A DNA stretch of 64,000 bases from Akkermansiaceae bacterium (GTDB lineage Bacteria > Verrucomicrobiota > Verrucomicrobiia > Verrucomicrobiales > Akkermansiaceae), in assembly GCA_017798145.1 (NCBI GenBank), contig CP059069.1, positions 248,001 through 312,000 of the forward strand. The letters are read 5' to 3'. The position numbers and the translations under genes are program-made. The notes below the pieces were generated by a model. The model saw only the letters and a program-made list of their open reading frames with translations, was not told the origin of the DNA and made no database searches. Shown piece after piece: positions 41,923-49,877 of this stretch (its first letter is position 1; each line of letters begins with the position of its first letter).

Positions 41923-43310
41923 TTCTTCAGGCCGAGGTAGGTGAGGATGTCATCGTAGAATCCGCTCTGGTTTGCATAGAGCGCGTGGTTCTTGGCGCTC
42001 TCGAACCATTTTTTCGTGGAAGGCTTCACATCCTTCGCCGCCTTGGCGAGCATCTTGCCGGTCACGGGGACGATGCCGCCTTTCCTCATGGCCTCCGCGA
42101 TGGCGGCTTCCGTGGCCTGATCGAAGACCGCCTTCATGTCTGCGCCGGAAAATCCCTCGGTGCGCTTGGCGATGTCCGCCGGATCGAAGTCCGCCAGCGG
42201 CCTGTTGCGGGCATGGATTTTCGCAATCTCCTCGCGTGCCTTGAGATCCGGCGGTGGGACGAAAATGATGCGGTCGAAGCGGCCGGGGCGGAGGAAGGCG
42301 CCATCGAGTTGCCACGGGGCGTTGGTCGCACCGAGGATGAGCAGATCGTCGTTCTGCGCCTGTGCGCCATCCAGCTCGGAGAGGAACTGGTTGATGAGGG
42401 TGCGGCCTGCGGATTGGCGCATGTCGCGGCGGTCTGCGGCGAGGGCGTCCGTCTCATCGAAGAAAAGCACGGCTGGCGTGGACTTGCGGGCCAGCTCGAA
42501 GATCTTGTGGAGCTTCTGCTCGGACTCGCCGATGTACATGTCTAGGATCTGGTGGAGGCCGACGGAGAGGAAGGTGGATTCGATCTCACCGGCGGTGGCC
42601 TGCGCCATCATCGTCTTCCCGCAGCCGGGTGGGCCGTAGAGCAAAACCCCGCCCCCGGCTTTCTTTCCGTATGCGGCAAAGAGCTCCGGGTTTTTCAAGG
42701 GGTGGATGATCTTCATCCGGATATCATCCTTCACTTTTTCCATGCCTCCGACGTCCGCGAACCTGGTGTCCGTCCTCACCCGGAACTCGACCCCGAGATC
42801 CAGCGCGGCGGCGGCGTCCAGACCCTCGAAGGGGAAATCGTCATCGTCATCGAAATCATCGTTGTCCTCGAAATCGTGGATATCTCCGTTGGAGGCCATC
42901 ACGCCGCGCTTCTGGCCGGGGCTGGAGAGGATTTTTTCCAGCAGTTCGTCGTCCGCCACGGAGCGATCCAGCCCGACGGCCTTGTCGTAGAATTTGCGGG
43001 CGGCGGCGGCATCCTTCTCGCCGAGCGACATGCTCGCGCGGAGCATCCAGGCCGGTGCGAAATGCGGCTTGCGGGAGCAGAGATCCTCCAGCCTTACGAT
43101 GGCCTCGGAGCTTTTTCCCGTCATCTCGAGGACGCGTGCGATGCCTAGCAGCGCCTCGCTGTTGTCGGGATCGAGGACGAGCACGCGATCATACAGATCC
43201 CGTGCGCGGAAAAAACCGAAGTGGTACTCCTCCGCCTTCGCGACCATGAGGATGAGCGGGACGTTGTCCGGCGAAGCGGCGAGCGCCGCGTGAAGTCCTT
43301 CAAGATCCAT
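41919..43310 (-). CDS. AAA+ ATPase with N-terminal TPR-like region
   Basis: 463 residues from ATG 43310; the frame to 43346 is only leader. The first ~125 residues are TPR-like helices, 145-160 is a strongly acidic linker, and 180-463 is one AAA+ module: Walker A GPPGCGKT at 226-233, Walker B VLFFDE at 281-286, sensor 1 GATNAPWQLDGAFLRPGRFDRIIFVPPP with the arginine finger, and a C-terminal lid (GFSGADMKAVFDQA). It is closest in pattern to the CDC48/FtsH/spastin group but has no protease domain. Being in an LPS operon between lpxC-fabZ and a TPR membrane protein, it may remodel envelope proteins; this is inference. Confidence 0.86.
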   Translation of the reverse strand: MDLEGLHAALAASPDNVPLILMVAKAEEYHFGFFRARDLYDRVLVLDPDNSEALLGIARVLEMTGKSSEAIVRLEDLCSRKPHFAPAWMLRASMSLGEKDAAAARKFYDKAVGLDRSVADDELLEKILSSPGQKRGVMASNGDIHDFEDNDDFDDDDDFPFEGLDAAAALDLGVEFRVRTDTRFADVGGMEKVKDDIRMKIIHPLKNPELFAAYGKKAGGGVLLYGPPGCGKTMMAQATAGEIESTFLSVGLHQILDMYIGESEQKLHKIFELARKSTPAVLFFDETDALAADRRDMRQSAGRTLINQFLSELDGAQAQNDDLLILGATNAPWQLDGAFLRPGRFDRIIFVPPPDLKAREEIAKIHARNRPLADFDPADIAKRTEGFSGADMKAVFDQATEAAIAEAMRKGGIVPVTGKMLAKAAKDVKPSTKKWFESAKNHALYANQSGFYDDILTYLGLKK

Positions 43311-43352
43311 GCGAGGTATGACAAATGAATTTCCGGGCTCGGGCAAGCCCGG

Positions 43353-44660
43353 CTAGCGGTCGAAGAGGGCGAACTTGAGATCCGCTTCGGAGACGACCTC
43401 GCCGTTGACGAGGCAGCGGCAGGAGGTTTGGCCGATGTTTCCGCGCACCTTGGTCGTTTTCGCCTCGGTGATGAGGGTGTCCCCGGGCATGACCGGCTTG
43501 CGCCACTTGACGTTGTCGGCGGACAGGAAGTAACCGATTTTCCCGAGATTCTCGGGCTTGCGGAGCATGAGGATGGAGGAAACCTGGGCCATGCCCTCAA
43601 GCTGGAGCACGCCCGGCATGATGGGATGGCCGGGGAAGTGGCCTTGGAAAAACGGCTCGTTGATCGAGACGTTCTTGAGCGCGGTGCAGGAGCTTTCGCC
43701 GAAGTCGATCACCCGATCCACCATCAGGAAAGGGTAGCGGTGGGGGAGGATGCGCATGACCTCGTTGACATCGAGGACGCTCTCCCCATCCGGGATGGTG
43801 ATGGGGGATGGCACCATCGCCTTCATCCGCTCGTATTCCTTCTTGAGCGTGGAGGCCATCTTCGTGTTCGGGCCGTGGCCGGGCTTGACGGCGATGACGT
43901 GGCCGAGGATACGCTTGCCGGAGAGCATGAGATCGCCGATCAGGTCGAGCGCCTTGTGGCGGGCGAACTCGTTGGGGTAGCGGACGGGTTCCTTGGACAT
44001 CACCTCGTTTCCGCGGATGACGACGGCGCTTTCGAGCGAGCCGCCCTTGATCAGGCCTTTCTCTAACAAGGGTTTCACATCCTCGTAGTAGACGAAGGTG
44101 CGGGCGGGTGCGATTTCCGTCTCGTAGGTCTCCGGCGATATCTCGGAGGAAAAGTATTGGGTGAATCGGCCTTCGGGGCCGACGTTGGTGACGGAGACGC
44201 GGAAGGTCTTGCTGGGGACGATGGTGATGATGGTGCCGTCGCCCATTTCCTGGTGGATGGGCTCGCGGATCTCCCAGACCTTGCGCGGGGCTTCCTGCTG
44301 GGCGATGCCGGCCTGCTTGATGAGCTCCACGAAGGGACGGGAGGAGCCGTCGCCGATTGGAGGCTCGTTGGCATCCATCTCGATGAGGGCGTTGTCGATG
44401 CCCATGCCGGTCAGGGCGGAGAGGACGTGCTCGACGGTGTGAACCTTGACCGAGCCCTCGGCCAGGGTGGTGGCGCGCTCGACGGTCTGGACCTTATCGA
44501 CATCCGCATTGATGAAGGGCTGGTCGGGGAGATCGACGCGGCGGAACTTGAAACCGTGGTTCTCGGGGGCGGGCTTGAGGGTGAGCGAGACTTTCGATCC
44601 GGTGTGGAGCGAGGTTCCTTCGAGGGTGGCGGAGCCGGCGAGGGTCTGTTGTTTGGACAT
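43353..44660 (-). CDS. lpxC-fabZ: Bifunctional UDP-3-O-acyl-N-acetylglucosamine deacetylase / 3-hydroxyacyl-ACP dehydratase
   Basis: 435 residues. Residues 1-280 are LpxC, the committing zinc deacetylase of lipid A synthesis: HTVEH at 74-78, EFARHKALD with His235 and Asp239 as metal ligands, and the catalytic GHGPNTK near 261-267. Residues 285-435 are a FabZ hot-dog dehydratase: LPHRYPFLMVDRV with active His307 and GHPIMPGVLQLEGMAQ with Glu355. Fusions of this kind are known in Bacteroidetes and PVC bacteria and tie lipid A to fatty-acid synthesis. It implies a true LPS-bearing outer membrane. Confidence 0.95.
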   Translation of the reverse strand: MSKQQTLAGSATLEGTSLHTGSKVSLTLKPAPENHGFKFRRVDLPDQPFINADVDKVQTVERATTLAEGSVKVHTVEHVLSALTGMGIDNALIEMDANEPPIGDGSSRPFVELIKQAGIAQQEAPRKVWEIREPIHQEMGDGTIITIVPSKTFRVSVTNVGPEGRFTQYFSSEISPETYETEIAPARTFVYYEDVKPLLEKGLIKGGSLESAVVIRGNEVMSKEPVRYPNEFARHKALDLIGDLMLSGKRILGHVIAVKPGHGPNTKMASTLKKEYERMKAMVPSPITIPDGESVLDVNEVMRILPHRYPFLMVDRVIDFGESSCTALKNVSINEPFFQGHFPGHPIMPGVLQLEGMAQVSSILMLRKPENLGKIGYFLSADNVKWRKPVMPGDTLITEAKTTKVRGNIGQTSCRCLVNGEVVSEADLKFALFDR

Positions 44661-44687
44661 GAAAGTTAGTTTTCTTGGCGAAAGTGT

Positions 44688-46526
44688 TCAGTTTTCAGGG
44701 GAAGATTTCTCTTCGGGGGGAGCCGATTGATCGGAGGCGGGCTCTTCGGTTTGCTCCGGCGTGGGTTCCGGCGGTGTTGCCCCGGATTCCGGCGCGGATG
44801 GGGCCGCTTCGCAGCTTGGCTCTCCTGAAGCGGGTTCGGATGGGTTTTCTTCGCCGGGCACCGGGATGATTTCGGGCTCGTTGGCGTGCTTGTCTTCAGG
44901 AGCCTTTTTGTTGTCTTTCGGCTTCTTGGGTTTCTTGGGTTCCTGGGGTTTTGGGACTTCCTGAACGGAGAGGGTGTCGTCGGTGTAGAGGAGGATGTGG
45001 CCTTGCTGGAGGAGCCAGAAAAGGTCAGCGGCGTATTCGGCGGGCGGTGCGGTGGCACCTTCCGGGAGGCAGGCTTTCCAGAGGCCTTCGAGTTTCGCGG
45101 GCGGGTTCTCACGGATCCATTTGACCATTTCGGCGGGCCGCTGGGCGAGCACCGCATCGGCGGCAAGCGGCTTGGGTCGGGCCGGGCCGGTGAAGAGTTT
45201 GCCTTTGCGCTTGAAGACCGGCATGTGCTCGGCCTCGAGGATCTGGCAGATGATGGGGATGAGGATGGCGGGGTGCTTGCGGTGGTGGTTGCCGGTGCCT
45301 TTGAGGCGGACAAGCAGCCCGGGGGAAAGGTTTTTTCCGGAAATGGCGGCGGAAACCTTGGTCTTGCGGGTGATGTGGAAGGCTTTTTCCAAAACCTCGG
45401 CGGCGAGGGCTCGCTCGAATTCGGCGCGGTCGGTGAACCATTTGATCCTGTCATCGGCGGCGGGCTCGGCGGTGGCTTCGCTGGGTTCGGATGCATCGCC
45501 TGGAATTTCTTCCTGTTCGGGGATCTCTTCGTTTTCCTCAGGGGGCGTGGAGGTATCGGATTCCGCTACAGGTTCTCCGGCGGTGGCTTCTTCGACCGCT
45601 TCTTCGACCGGGGCTTCCTCCACCGCTGGGGCTTCCTGCTCGGCCTTGGGCTGTTCGGCGGATGGCGGAGCCTGGGGCAGGCGGGTGGAATCCGCCGCCA
45701 CCGCCGCGGATTCCTCGTCGGAAAGGATGCGCCAGCGGGTTTGGGTTTTCATGGAGTCCAGCCATGCGTTGACGGCTTCCTCGCCGCGCTCGGTGCGGAC
45801 TTTTGCCTGATAGGCTGCGAAGGGCATGTTGGGGAAGCGCTCGCGATGGATGCGGCGGATCTCTGTCTGGTAGGCATGGAAGTTCGGCGGGCCGAGCCAC
45901 TCGCCGGAAATGCCGCAGCGGGCGACGGACTGGAAGTTCCCTTTCGGTGGATCGATCTCGATGGTGGATTCCTCGATGAAACGGTTGCGCCAGGGGGCTT
46001 CGAGGAGATGGCGCAGCGCTTCCTCTTTCGTCAGGTAGATGGCTTCATCGATCTTGCAGCGGAAGAAAGGGTCTTTCCGTTCGGATATCTCAAAGGTGGC
46101 GCGCAGGCGGGAGCGCTCTGCGAGGATGATTTCGGCGACATCGAAGAGCGGATAGACGCGCGCGACCTGGTGGACTTCCTTGATGATGAGCTGGATCGCA
46201 GTTTTGTCCGGGGCCAGTGTCACGGTGACTCCCTCGGCGGGCGGGATTTCCTCCCGCTGGAAGTCCGGCCGTCCGCCGCGGCCTCCCTTTTCGGAATCAC
46301 GCCGTCCGCCGCCGCTGCGCTGCCCTCCTCCGCGCCTGTCGTCGCGGCTGCCACCGCCGCCACGCTGACCGTCCCTGCGCTCGCCGCCACCGCGCGGCTT
46401 GAACTCGCGCTCGGCGGCGTGCTTGAATTTTTTCTCTACCGGTTCGGATTTCGCCCGCGCCCAGGCGGGGCCTAGGGCGAAATTTGAAAGAAGTCCTTCG
46501 AGGGGATTGGGAGGGGTGTCGCTCAC
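44688..46526 (-). CDS. Low-complexity conserved hypothetical protein (RGG-rich head, charged tail)
   Basis: 612 residues from a GTG at 46526; the longer frame overlaps the end of waaA. Residues about 35-105 are rich in Arg-Gly-Gly (GGGERRDGQRGGGGSRDDRRGGGQRSGGG), as in RNA-binding or condensing regions. A folded part at about 110-300 (VHQVARVYPLFDVAEIILAERSRLR, CGISGEWLGPPNFHAYQTEIRRIH) is followed by a Glu/Pro-rich linker, a second folded part (WFTDRAEFERALAAEVLEKAFHITRKTKVSAAISG...) and a Pro/Glu-rich tail. The family is not recognised; a nucleic-acid role is inferred from the RGG region only. It sits inside the rsmD-waaA-lpxC run. Confidence 0.8.
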   Translation of the reverse strand: MSDTPPNPLEGLLSNFALGPAWARAKSEPVEKKFKHAAEREFKPRGGGERRDGQRGGGGSRDDRRGGGQRSGGGRRDSEKGGRGGRPDFQREEIPPAEGVTVTLAPDKTAIQLIIKEVHQVARVYPLFDVAEIILAERSRLRATFEISERKDPFFRCKIDEAIYLTKEEALRHLLEAPWRNRFIEESTIEIDPPKGNFQSVARCGISGEWLGPPNFHAYQTEIRRIHRERFPNMPFAAYQAKVRTERGEEAVNAWLDSMKTQTRWRILSDEESAAVAADSTRLPQAPPSAEQPKAEQEAPAVEEAPVEEAVEEATAGEPVAESDTSTPPEENEEIPEQEEIPGDASEPSEATAEPAADDRIKWFTDRAEFERALAAEVLEKAFHITRKTKVSAAISGKNLSPGLLVRLKGTGNHHRKHPAILIPIICQILEAEHMPVFKRKGKLFTGPARPKPLAADAVLAQRPAEMVKWIRENPPAKLEGLWKACLPEGATAPPAEYAADLFWLLQQGHILLYTDDTLSVQEVPKPQEPKKPKKPKDNKKAPEDKHANEPEIIPVPGEENPSEPASGEPSCEAAPSAPESGATPPEPTPEQTEEPASDQSAPPEEKSSPEN

Positions 46527-46581
46527 GGGCGGGAGGATATGGGGTTGGATGGGAAAAGACAAACTCGGTTTGTGCGCGGAT

Positions 46582-47877
46582 TCAGGCATGCCCTGAGATG
46601 GGATGCAAGACCCGGAGATGGCGGTTTGTCGCGCCCTCGTGGCGGGCGAGGACGATGGAGGCCTTTTCCACAAGCTCATTGGCGGCAGTGGGATCGAGGG
46701 CGGTGCGTATTGTCCTCACGATGGAGTCTTTGTCATCGGCCGAGAGGGCGGCGCCCGCAGATACCAGGTGGCCAGCGAGTGGCTGGAAATTCTCCATGTG
46801 CGGGCCGAGAATGAGCGGCTTGTGTGCGATGATTGCCTCGGCGGGGTTCTGGCCGCCAATGGAGAGGAAGGATTTCCCGATGATGACGGCATCCGCATGG
46901 GTCATCCAAGTGGCGAGCTCGCCGGTGGAGTCGATGACGAAAGCCTGGCGGGTTCCCTGGGCGGGAGGGATCTTCCCCCATGAGCTGCGCAGGCTTACGG
47001 AAAAACCGGCGGCGGCGAGATCTGCGGCGACTTCCGCGCGCCTCTCCGCATGGCGGGGGACGATGACGGCAAGGGCGTTATCATCGGCGGCAAGAATGGC
47101 TCCGGCGAGGAGGGTTTCCTCTCCGGGAAAGGTGCTGGCTGCCAGGACGATGGGGCGGCCTGGGCCGAAGGAGGCGAGCATTTCCGCAAAAGCCGGGTCG
47201 GGAGTGGGAGGCGCGGAAGATCGCGGGTCGAACTTGATGCTGCCGGTCAGGTGGATGTTTTCCGGGTTTATCCCAAGCGCTTGCCACAGGCTGCGGTGCT
47301 CCTCTTCCTGGATGCAAACGGCGGATAGGCGGGAAAAAAACGGGCGGAGCAGGGGTGCGAGCTTGAGGAAGCGCTTCGCGGATCGGGGTGAGGTGCGGGC
47401 GTTGGCGAGTGAGACGGGGATGTTGCGGCGCTCCGCAGAGATGAGCAGTCCCGGCCAGATCTCGCCCTCGATGAGGACGATGGACGATGGCTCGAAGCGC
47501 GATAGATAGCTGCGTATCATCCACGGGAAATCGAGCGGGCAATAGGTGACGCGCAGGTCCGGAAGATTGGCGGCGGTGGCCGCGTCGTGCCCGGTGGAGG
47601 TGCCGGTGGCGAGGACGAAACGGCTGCCGGGGTGTGCCGTGAGCCATGCCCGGACTAGCTTGAGGGCGAGCATCGTCTCTCCGACGCTGACGGCGTGGAG
47701 GTGAATCGCTCCGCAGGGCTCGAATTCCTTTTCGGTCAGATAGATGCCGATGCGCTCGTTCAGAGCGGTTCCGAAGCCACCCCGGCGCAGCATTTTCAGG
47801 ATCCATCCGGGAAATGCCACGAGGAAAAGCAAGGGCAGCAGGAGCCGGTAGATGATGAGGACGAGGTGCTCTTTCAT
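46582..47877 (-). CDS. waaA: 3-deoxy-D-manno-octulosonic acid (Kdo) transferase
   Basis: 431 residues. WaaA/KdtA adds Kdo to lipid A at the cytoplasmic face of the inner membrane. An N-terminal hydrophobic anchor (about 6-28) precedes the GT-B fold. Conserved blocks are IHLHAVSVGETMLALKLV with the catalytic Glu, VLIEGEIWPGLLISAERRNIPVSLANARTSPRSAKRF, VCIQEEEHRSLWQALGI, GSIKFD, and a donor-site region ESFL-like GKSFLSIGGQNPAEAIIAHKPLILGPHMENF. The start overlaps the stop of rsmD by 4 bases. Confidence 0.94.
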   Translation of the reverse strand: MKEHLVLIIYRLLLPLLFLVAFPGWILKMLRRGGFGTALNERIGIYLTEKEFEPCGAIHLHAVSVGETMLALKLVRAWLTAHPGSRFVLATGTSTGHDAATAANLPDLRVTYCPLDFPWMIRSYLSRFEPSSIVLIEGEIWPGLLISAERRNIPVSLANARTSPRSAKRFLKLAPLLRPFFSRLSAVCIQEEEHRSLWQALGINPENIHLTGSIKFDPRSSAPPTPDPAFAEMLASFGPGRPIVLAASTFPGEETLLAGAILAADDNALAVIVPRHAERRAEVAADLAAAGFSVSLRSSWGKIPPAQGTRQAFVIDSTGELATWMTHADAVIIGKSFLSIGGQNPAEAIIAHKPLILGPHMENFQPLAGHLVSAGAALSADDKDSIVRTIRTALDPTAANELVEKASIVLARHEGATNRHLRVLHPISGHA

Positions 47878-48428
47878 GCTTCCGGGTGGGTGAGAATGAG
47901 GATGGCGCTGGAGCCGTATTCGCGGCGGGCGAGCAAGCGGAAATGCGGGGATGGGGGAGTCGGTTGGGCGGAGGAAATCTCTGCGACGAGGTGGCCGCCG
48001 GGGGCGAGGCGGTCGGGGAGCTCCGGCAATTCCAGGAGTTTTGCGACGAGATCCGTATCGCCGTAGCCCTTCCAGTAGGGCGGATCGGCGAGGATGAGAT
48101 CGTAGGTGGCGGGATCGCGCTTCAGGAAATGGAAGGCCTCCGCCTTGGCCGTTCGCCCGCCTTCGAGCCGGGCTTTCCTCAGGTTCTCCTCCGTCACGGA
48201 AACTGCCTGTCTGTGCTCGTCCACAAACACGCAGGACGCCGCGCCCCGGCTGAGCGCCTCAAGCCCCAGCGCGCCGGAACCGCAGAAGAGATCCAGCACG
48301 CGGGCACCGCCCACCGTTTCCCCGAGGATGGAAAAGATCGCCTGGCGGACGAAATCGGTGGTCGGCCGTGCGACCGCCGAGGGCACCTTGATGGCGGTGC
48401 GCCCGGCTTTTCCCGCGATGATCCTCAT
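47874..48428 (-). CDS. rsmD: 16S rRNA (guanine(966)-N2)-methyltransferase
   Basis: 184 residues. It is a Rossmann-fold SAM methyltransferase: MRIIAGKAGRTAIKVP at the start, RPTTDFVRQAIFSIL, the SAM-binding VLDLFCGSGALGLEALSRGA, and the catalytic DPPY in LILADPPYWKGYGDT. RsmD methylates G966 of 16S rRNA in the small subunit. It is the first gene of the leftward run and overlaps waaA by ATGA, showing the common mixture of translation and envelope genes. Confidence 0.94.
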   Translation of the reverse strand: MRIIAGKAGRTAIKVPSAVARPTTDFVRQAIFSILGETVGGARVLDLFCGSGALGLEALSRGAASCVFVDEHRQAVSVTEENLRKARLEGGRTAKAEAFHFLKRDPATYDLILADPPYWKGYGDTDLVAKLLELPELPDRLAPGGHLVAEISSAQPTPPSPHFRLLARREYGSSAILILTHPEA

Positions 48429-48514
48429 GTGGGCGCAAACTTCATTTTTCAGGTTTCAAACTTCAAGGAAGAACCGTTGCAGACTTCCGGGCAGGCGGTG
48501 TAGGGTCTGCGGAG

Positions 48515-48925
48515 ATGTCTGATGAACCTATCAAGGACGGCCTGAGATCCGTCGTGAGGATCGACTTCTACGGCAACGTCCACAAGCGGATGCGGGGAAG
48601 CGATGTTGCGGAGCGCTATGCGCAGGAGGTCGCGGTGCTCAAGGTCCTGGAGGAAAGGGGCTGCCCGTATGTGCCGAGGATCCTTGAAGAGCATCCGGAG
48701 GAATATTATTTCGTCTCCACCAATTGCGGTAGGCCGGCGCCGCAGGTGACGAAAAAGAAAGCCGACAGCCTGTTCGCCGCGCTGGAGAAGGACTACGGGG
48801 TGCGCCATCTCGATGCCGAGCCGCGCAACATCACCTACTCCGACAAGATGGGCCGCTTTTGCATCATCGATTTCGAGCTTGCGGAGATTTTGCCGGATCC
48901 CCATTCATCATCGGAAAAACACTGA
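48515..48925 (+). CDS. Minimal serine/threonine kinase-like protein
   Basis: 136 residues, about half a normal kinase domain. The N-terminal part (VVRIDFYGNVHKRMRG, AERYAQEVAVLKVLEERGCPYVPRIL) resembles a beta-lobe with the Glu helix but no glycine-rich loop. The C-terminal part GVRHLDAEPRNITYSDKMGRFCIIDFELAEIL keeps a catalytic-loop-like HLD...RN and a metal-binding DFE in place of DFG. This is the pattern of small RIO/APH-like kinases paired with PP2C phosphatases in Verrucomicrobia. Only 3 bases separate it from the phosphatase gene, so they form a pair. Confidence 0.82.
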   Translation: MSDEPIKDGLRSVVRIDFYGNVHKRMRGSDVAERYAQEVAVLKVLEERGCPYVPRILEEHPEEYYFVSTNCGRPAPQVTKKKADSLFAALEKDYGVRHLDAEPRNITYSDKMGRFCIIDFELAEILPDPHSSSEKH

Positions 48926-48928
48926 GCC

Positions 48929-49738
48929 GTGGGACAGGTCTGCCAGATCGAGTGGGCGGGAGCCACACGCAGCGGGTCGCGCAAGGAGCGAAATGACGAC
49001 TCGTGGATCGTTTTCTCGGCCGATGCCAAGGGGTCTAGGCAGCTTGCGGAAAGCGGGAAGATGTCGATCTCCGACCAGGACCTGGTGTTCGCGGTTTCCG
49101 ACGGGATGGGCGGGGGGAATGCGGGGCACTTGGCCTCCGCGCTGCTCCTGGAAAGGATGGCCGAACTGATCCCCGAGACTTTCAAGTCCGCCGCGATGGG
49201 TTTTTTCCCGGACTCGATGTCCTATCTGGAGCAGCTAATCAAGGATGTGCACGAGCATATCAATGAGGCTGCCCTCGCTTCCGTGGACTGCGGGGGCATG
49301 GCGGCTACCTTGGCGCTCGCGTGGTTTTCCCCGGAGAACATGTATCTCGCCAATGTCGGCGATTCGCGGATTTACCGCTGCCGCGACGGCAAGACGGAAC
49401 AGCTCAGCAAGGATCACACCTCTGCCTGGGGGCAGTTGGCGCGGGGCGAGATTTCGGAGTTCGAATACCGCAAACATCCGAGGCGGGCCGCGCTCTATCG
49501 GGTGATCGGCGGCGGAAAGCCGGGTGGTGCCCCGCACTTCGCCGCCGTCCAATACCAGCCGGGCGACCGTTTCATGGTCTGTTCGGATGGCCTGATCGAC
49601 GGCCTGTGGGAAAGGCACATCAGGGATGCTCTTGCGGACGGTGGGGCGCCCGCGGAGTGCTGTGAAAAGCTGCTGCAACGCGCCATGGAAAACGCGGGCA
49701 GGGACGACACCACTCTGATTGTCATCCATGTCTCGTGA
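48929..49738 (+). CDS. PP2C-family serine/threonine protein phosphatase
   Basis: 269 residues starting with GTG at 48929. All PP2C metal motifs are present: RNDDSWIVFS, VFAVSDGMGGGNAGHLAS, CGGMAATLALAWF, LANVGDSRIYRC, and MVCSDGLIDGL with GRDDTTLIVIHV at the end. It removes phosphate from Ser/Thr with Mn or Mg ions. It is soluble, without membrane segment or sensor domain. The 3-base gap to the kinase-like gene suggests a reversible phosphorylation switch whose target is not known. Confidence 0.92.
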   Translation: MGQVCQIEWAGATRSGSRKERNDDSWIVFSADAKGSRQLAESGKMSISDQDLVFAVSDGMGGGNAGHLASALLLERMAELIPETFKSAAMGFFPDSMSYLEQLIKDVHEHINEAALASVDCGGMAATLALAWFSPENMYLANVGDSRIYRCRDGKTEQLSKDHTSAWGQLARGEISEFEYRKHPRRAALYRVIGGGKPGGAPHFAAVQYQPGDRFMVCSDGLIDGLWERHIRDALADGGAPAECCEKLLQRAMENAGRDDTTLIVIHVS

Positions 49739-49769
49739 GTTTCACGCCCGCGGCCGGAATTGCGCAGAA

Positions 49770-49785
49770 TGGCACGCAATTTGCT
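49770..49785 (+). promoter_or_regulatory. Sigma-54 (RpoN) promoter of glutamine synthetase II
   Basis: TGGCACG, four bases, TTGCT is an exact match to the -24/-12 consensus TGGCACG-N4-TTGCW. It lies 92 bases before the glnII ATG, in the only intergenic gap of the region, giving a predicted transcript start near 49796. Confidence 0.85.
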
Positions 49786-49877
49786 TTTATTTGGCTTGTC
49801 GGTGAAGCTGGCGGATGATTTTTTGTCCGTGCCTCACCGCAAAACCAATCGCTAACCCGAAATAGAAACCGAACAAC

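Noticed and set aside
44886-46475. 529-codon open frame on the plus strand
   Set aside because: Mirror of the low-complexity gene; its Gly/Phe-rich composition follows from the opposite strand.
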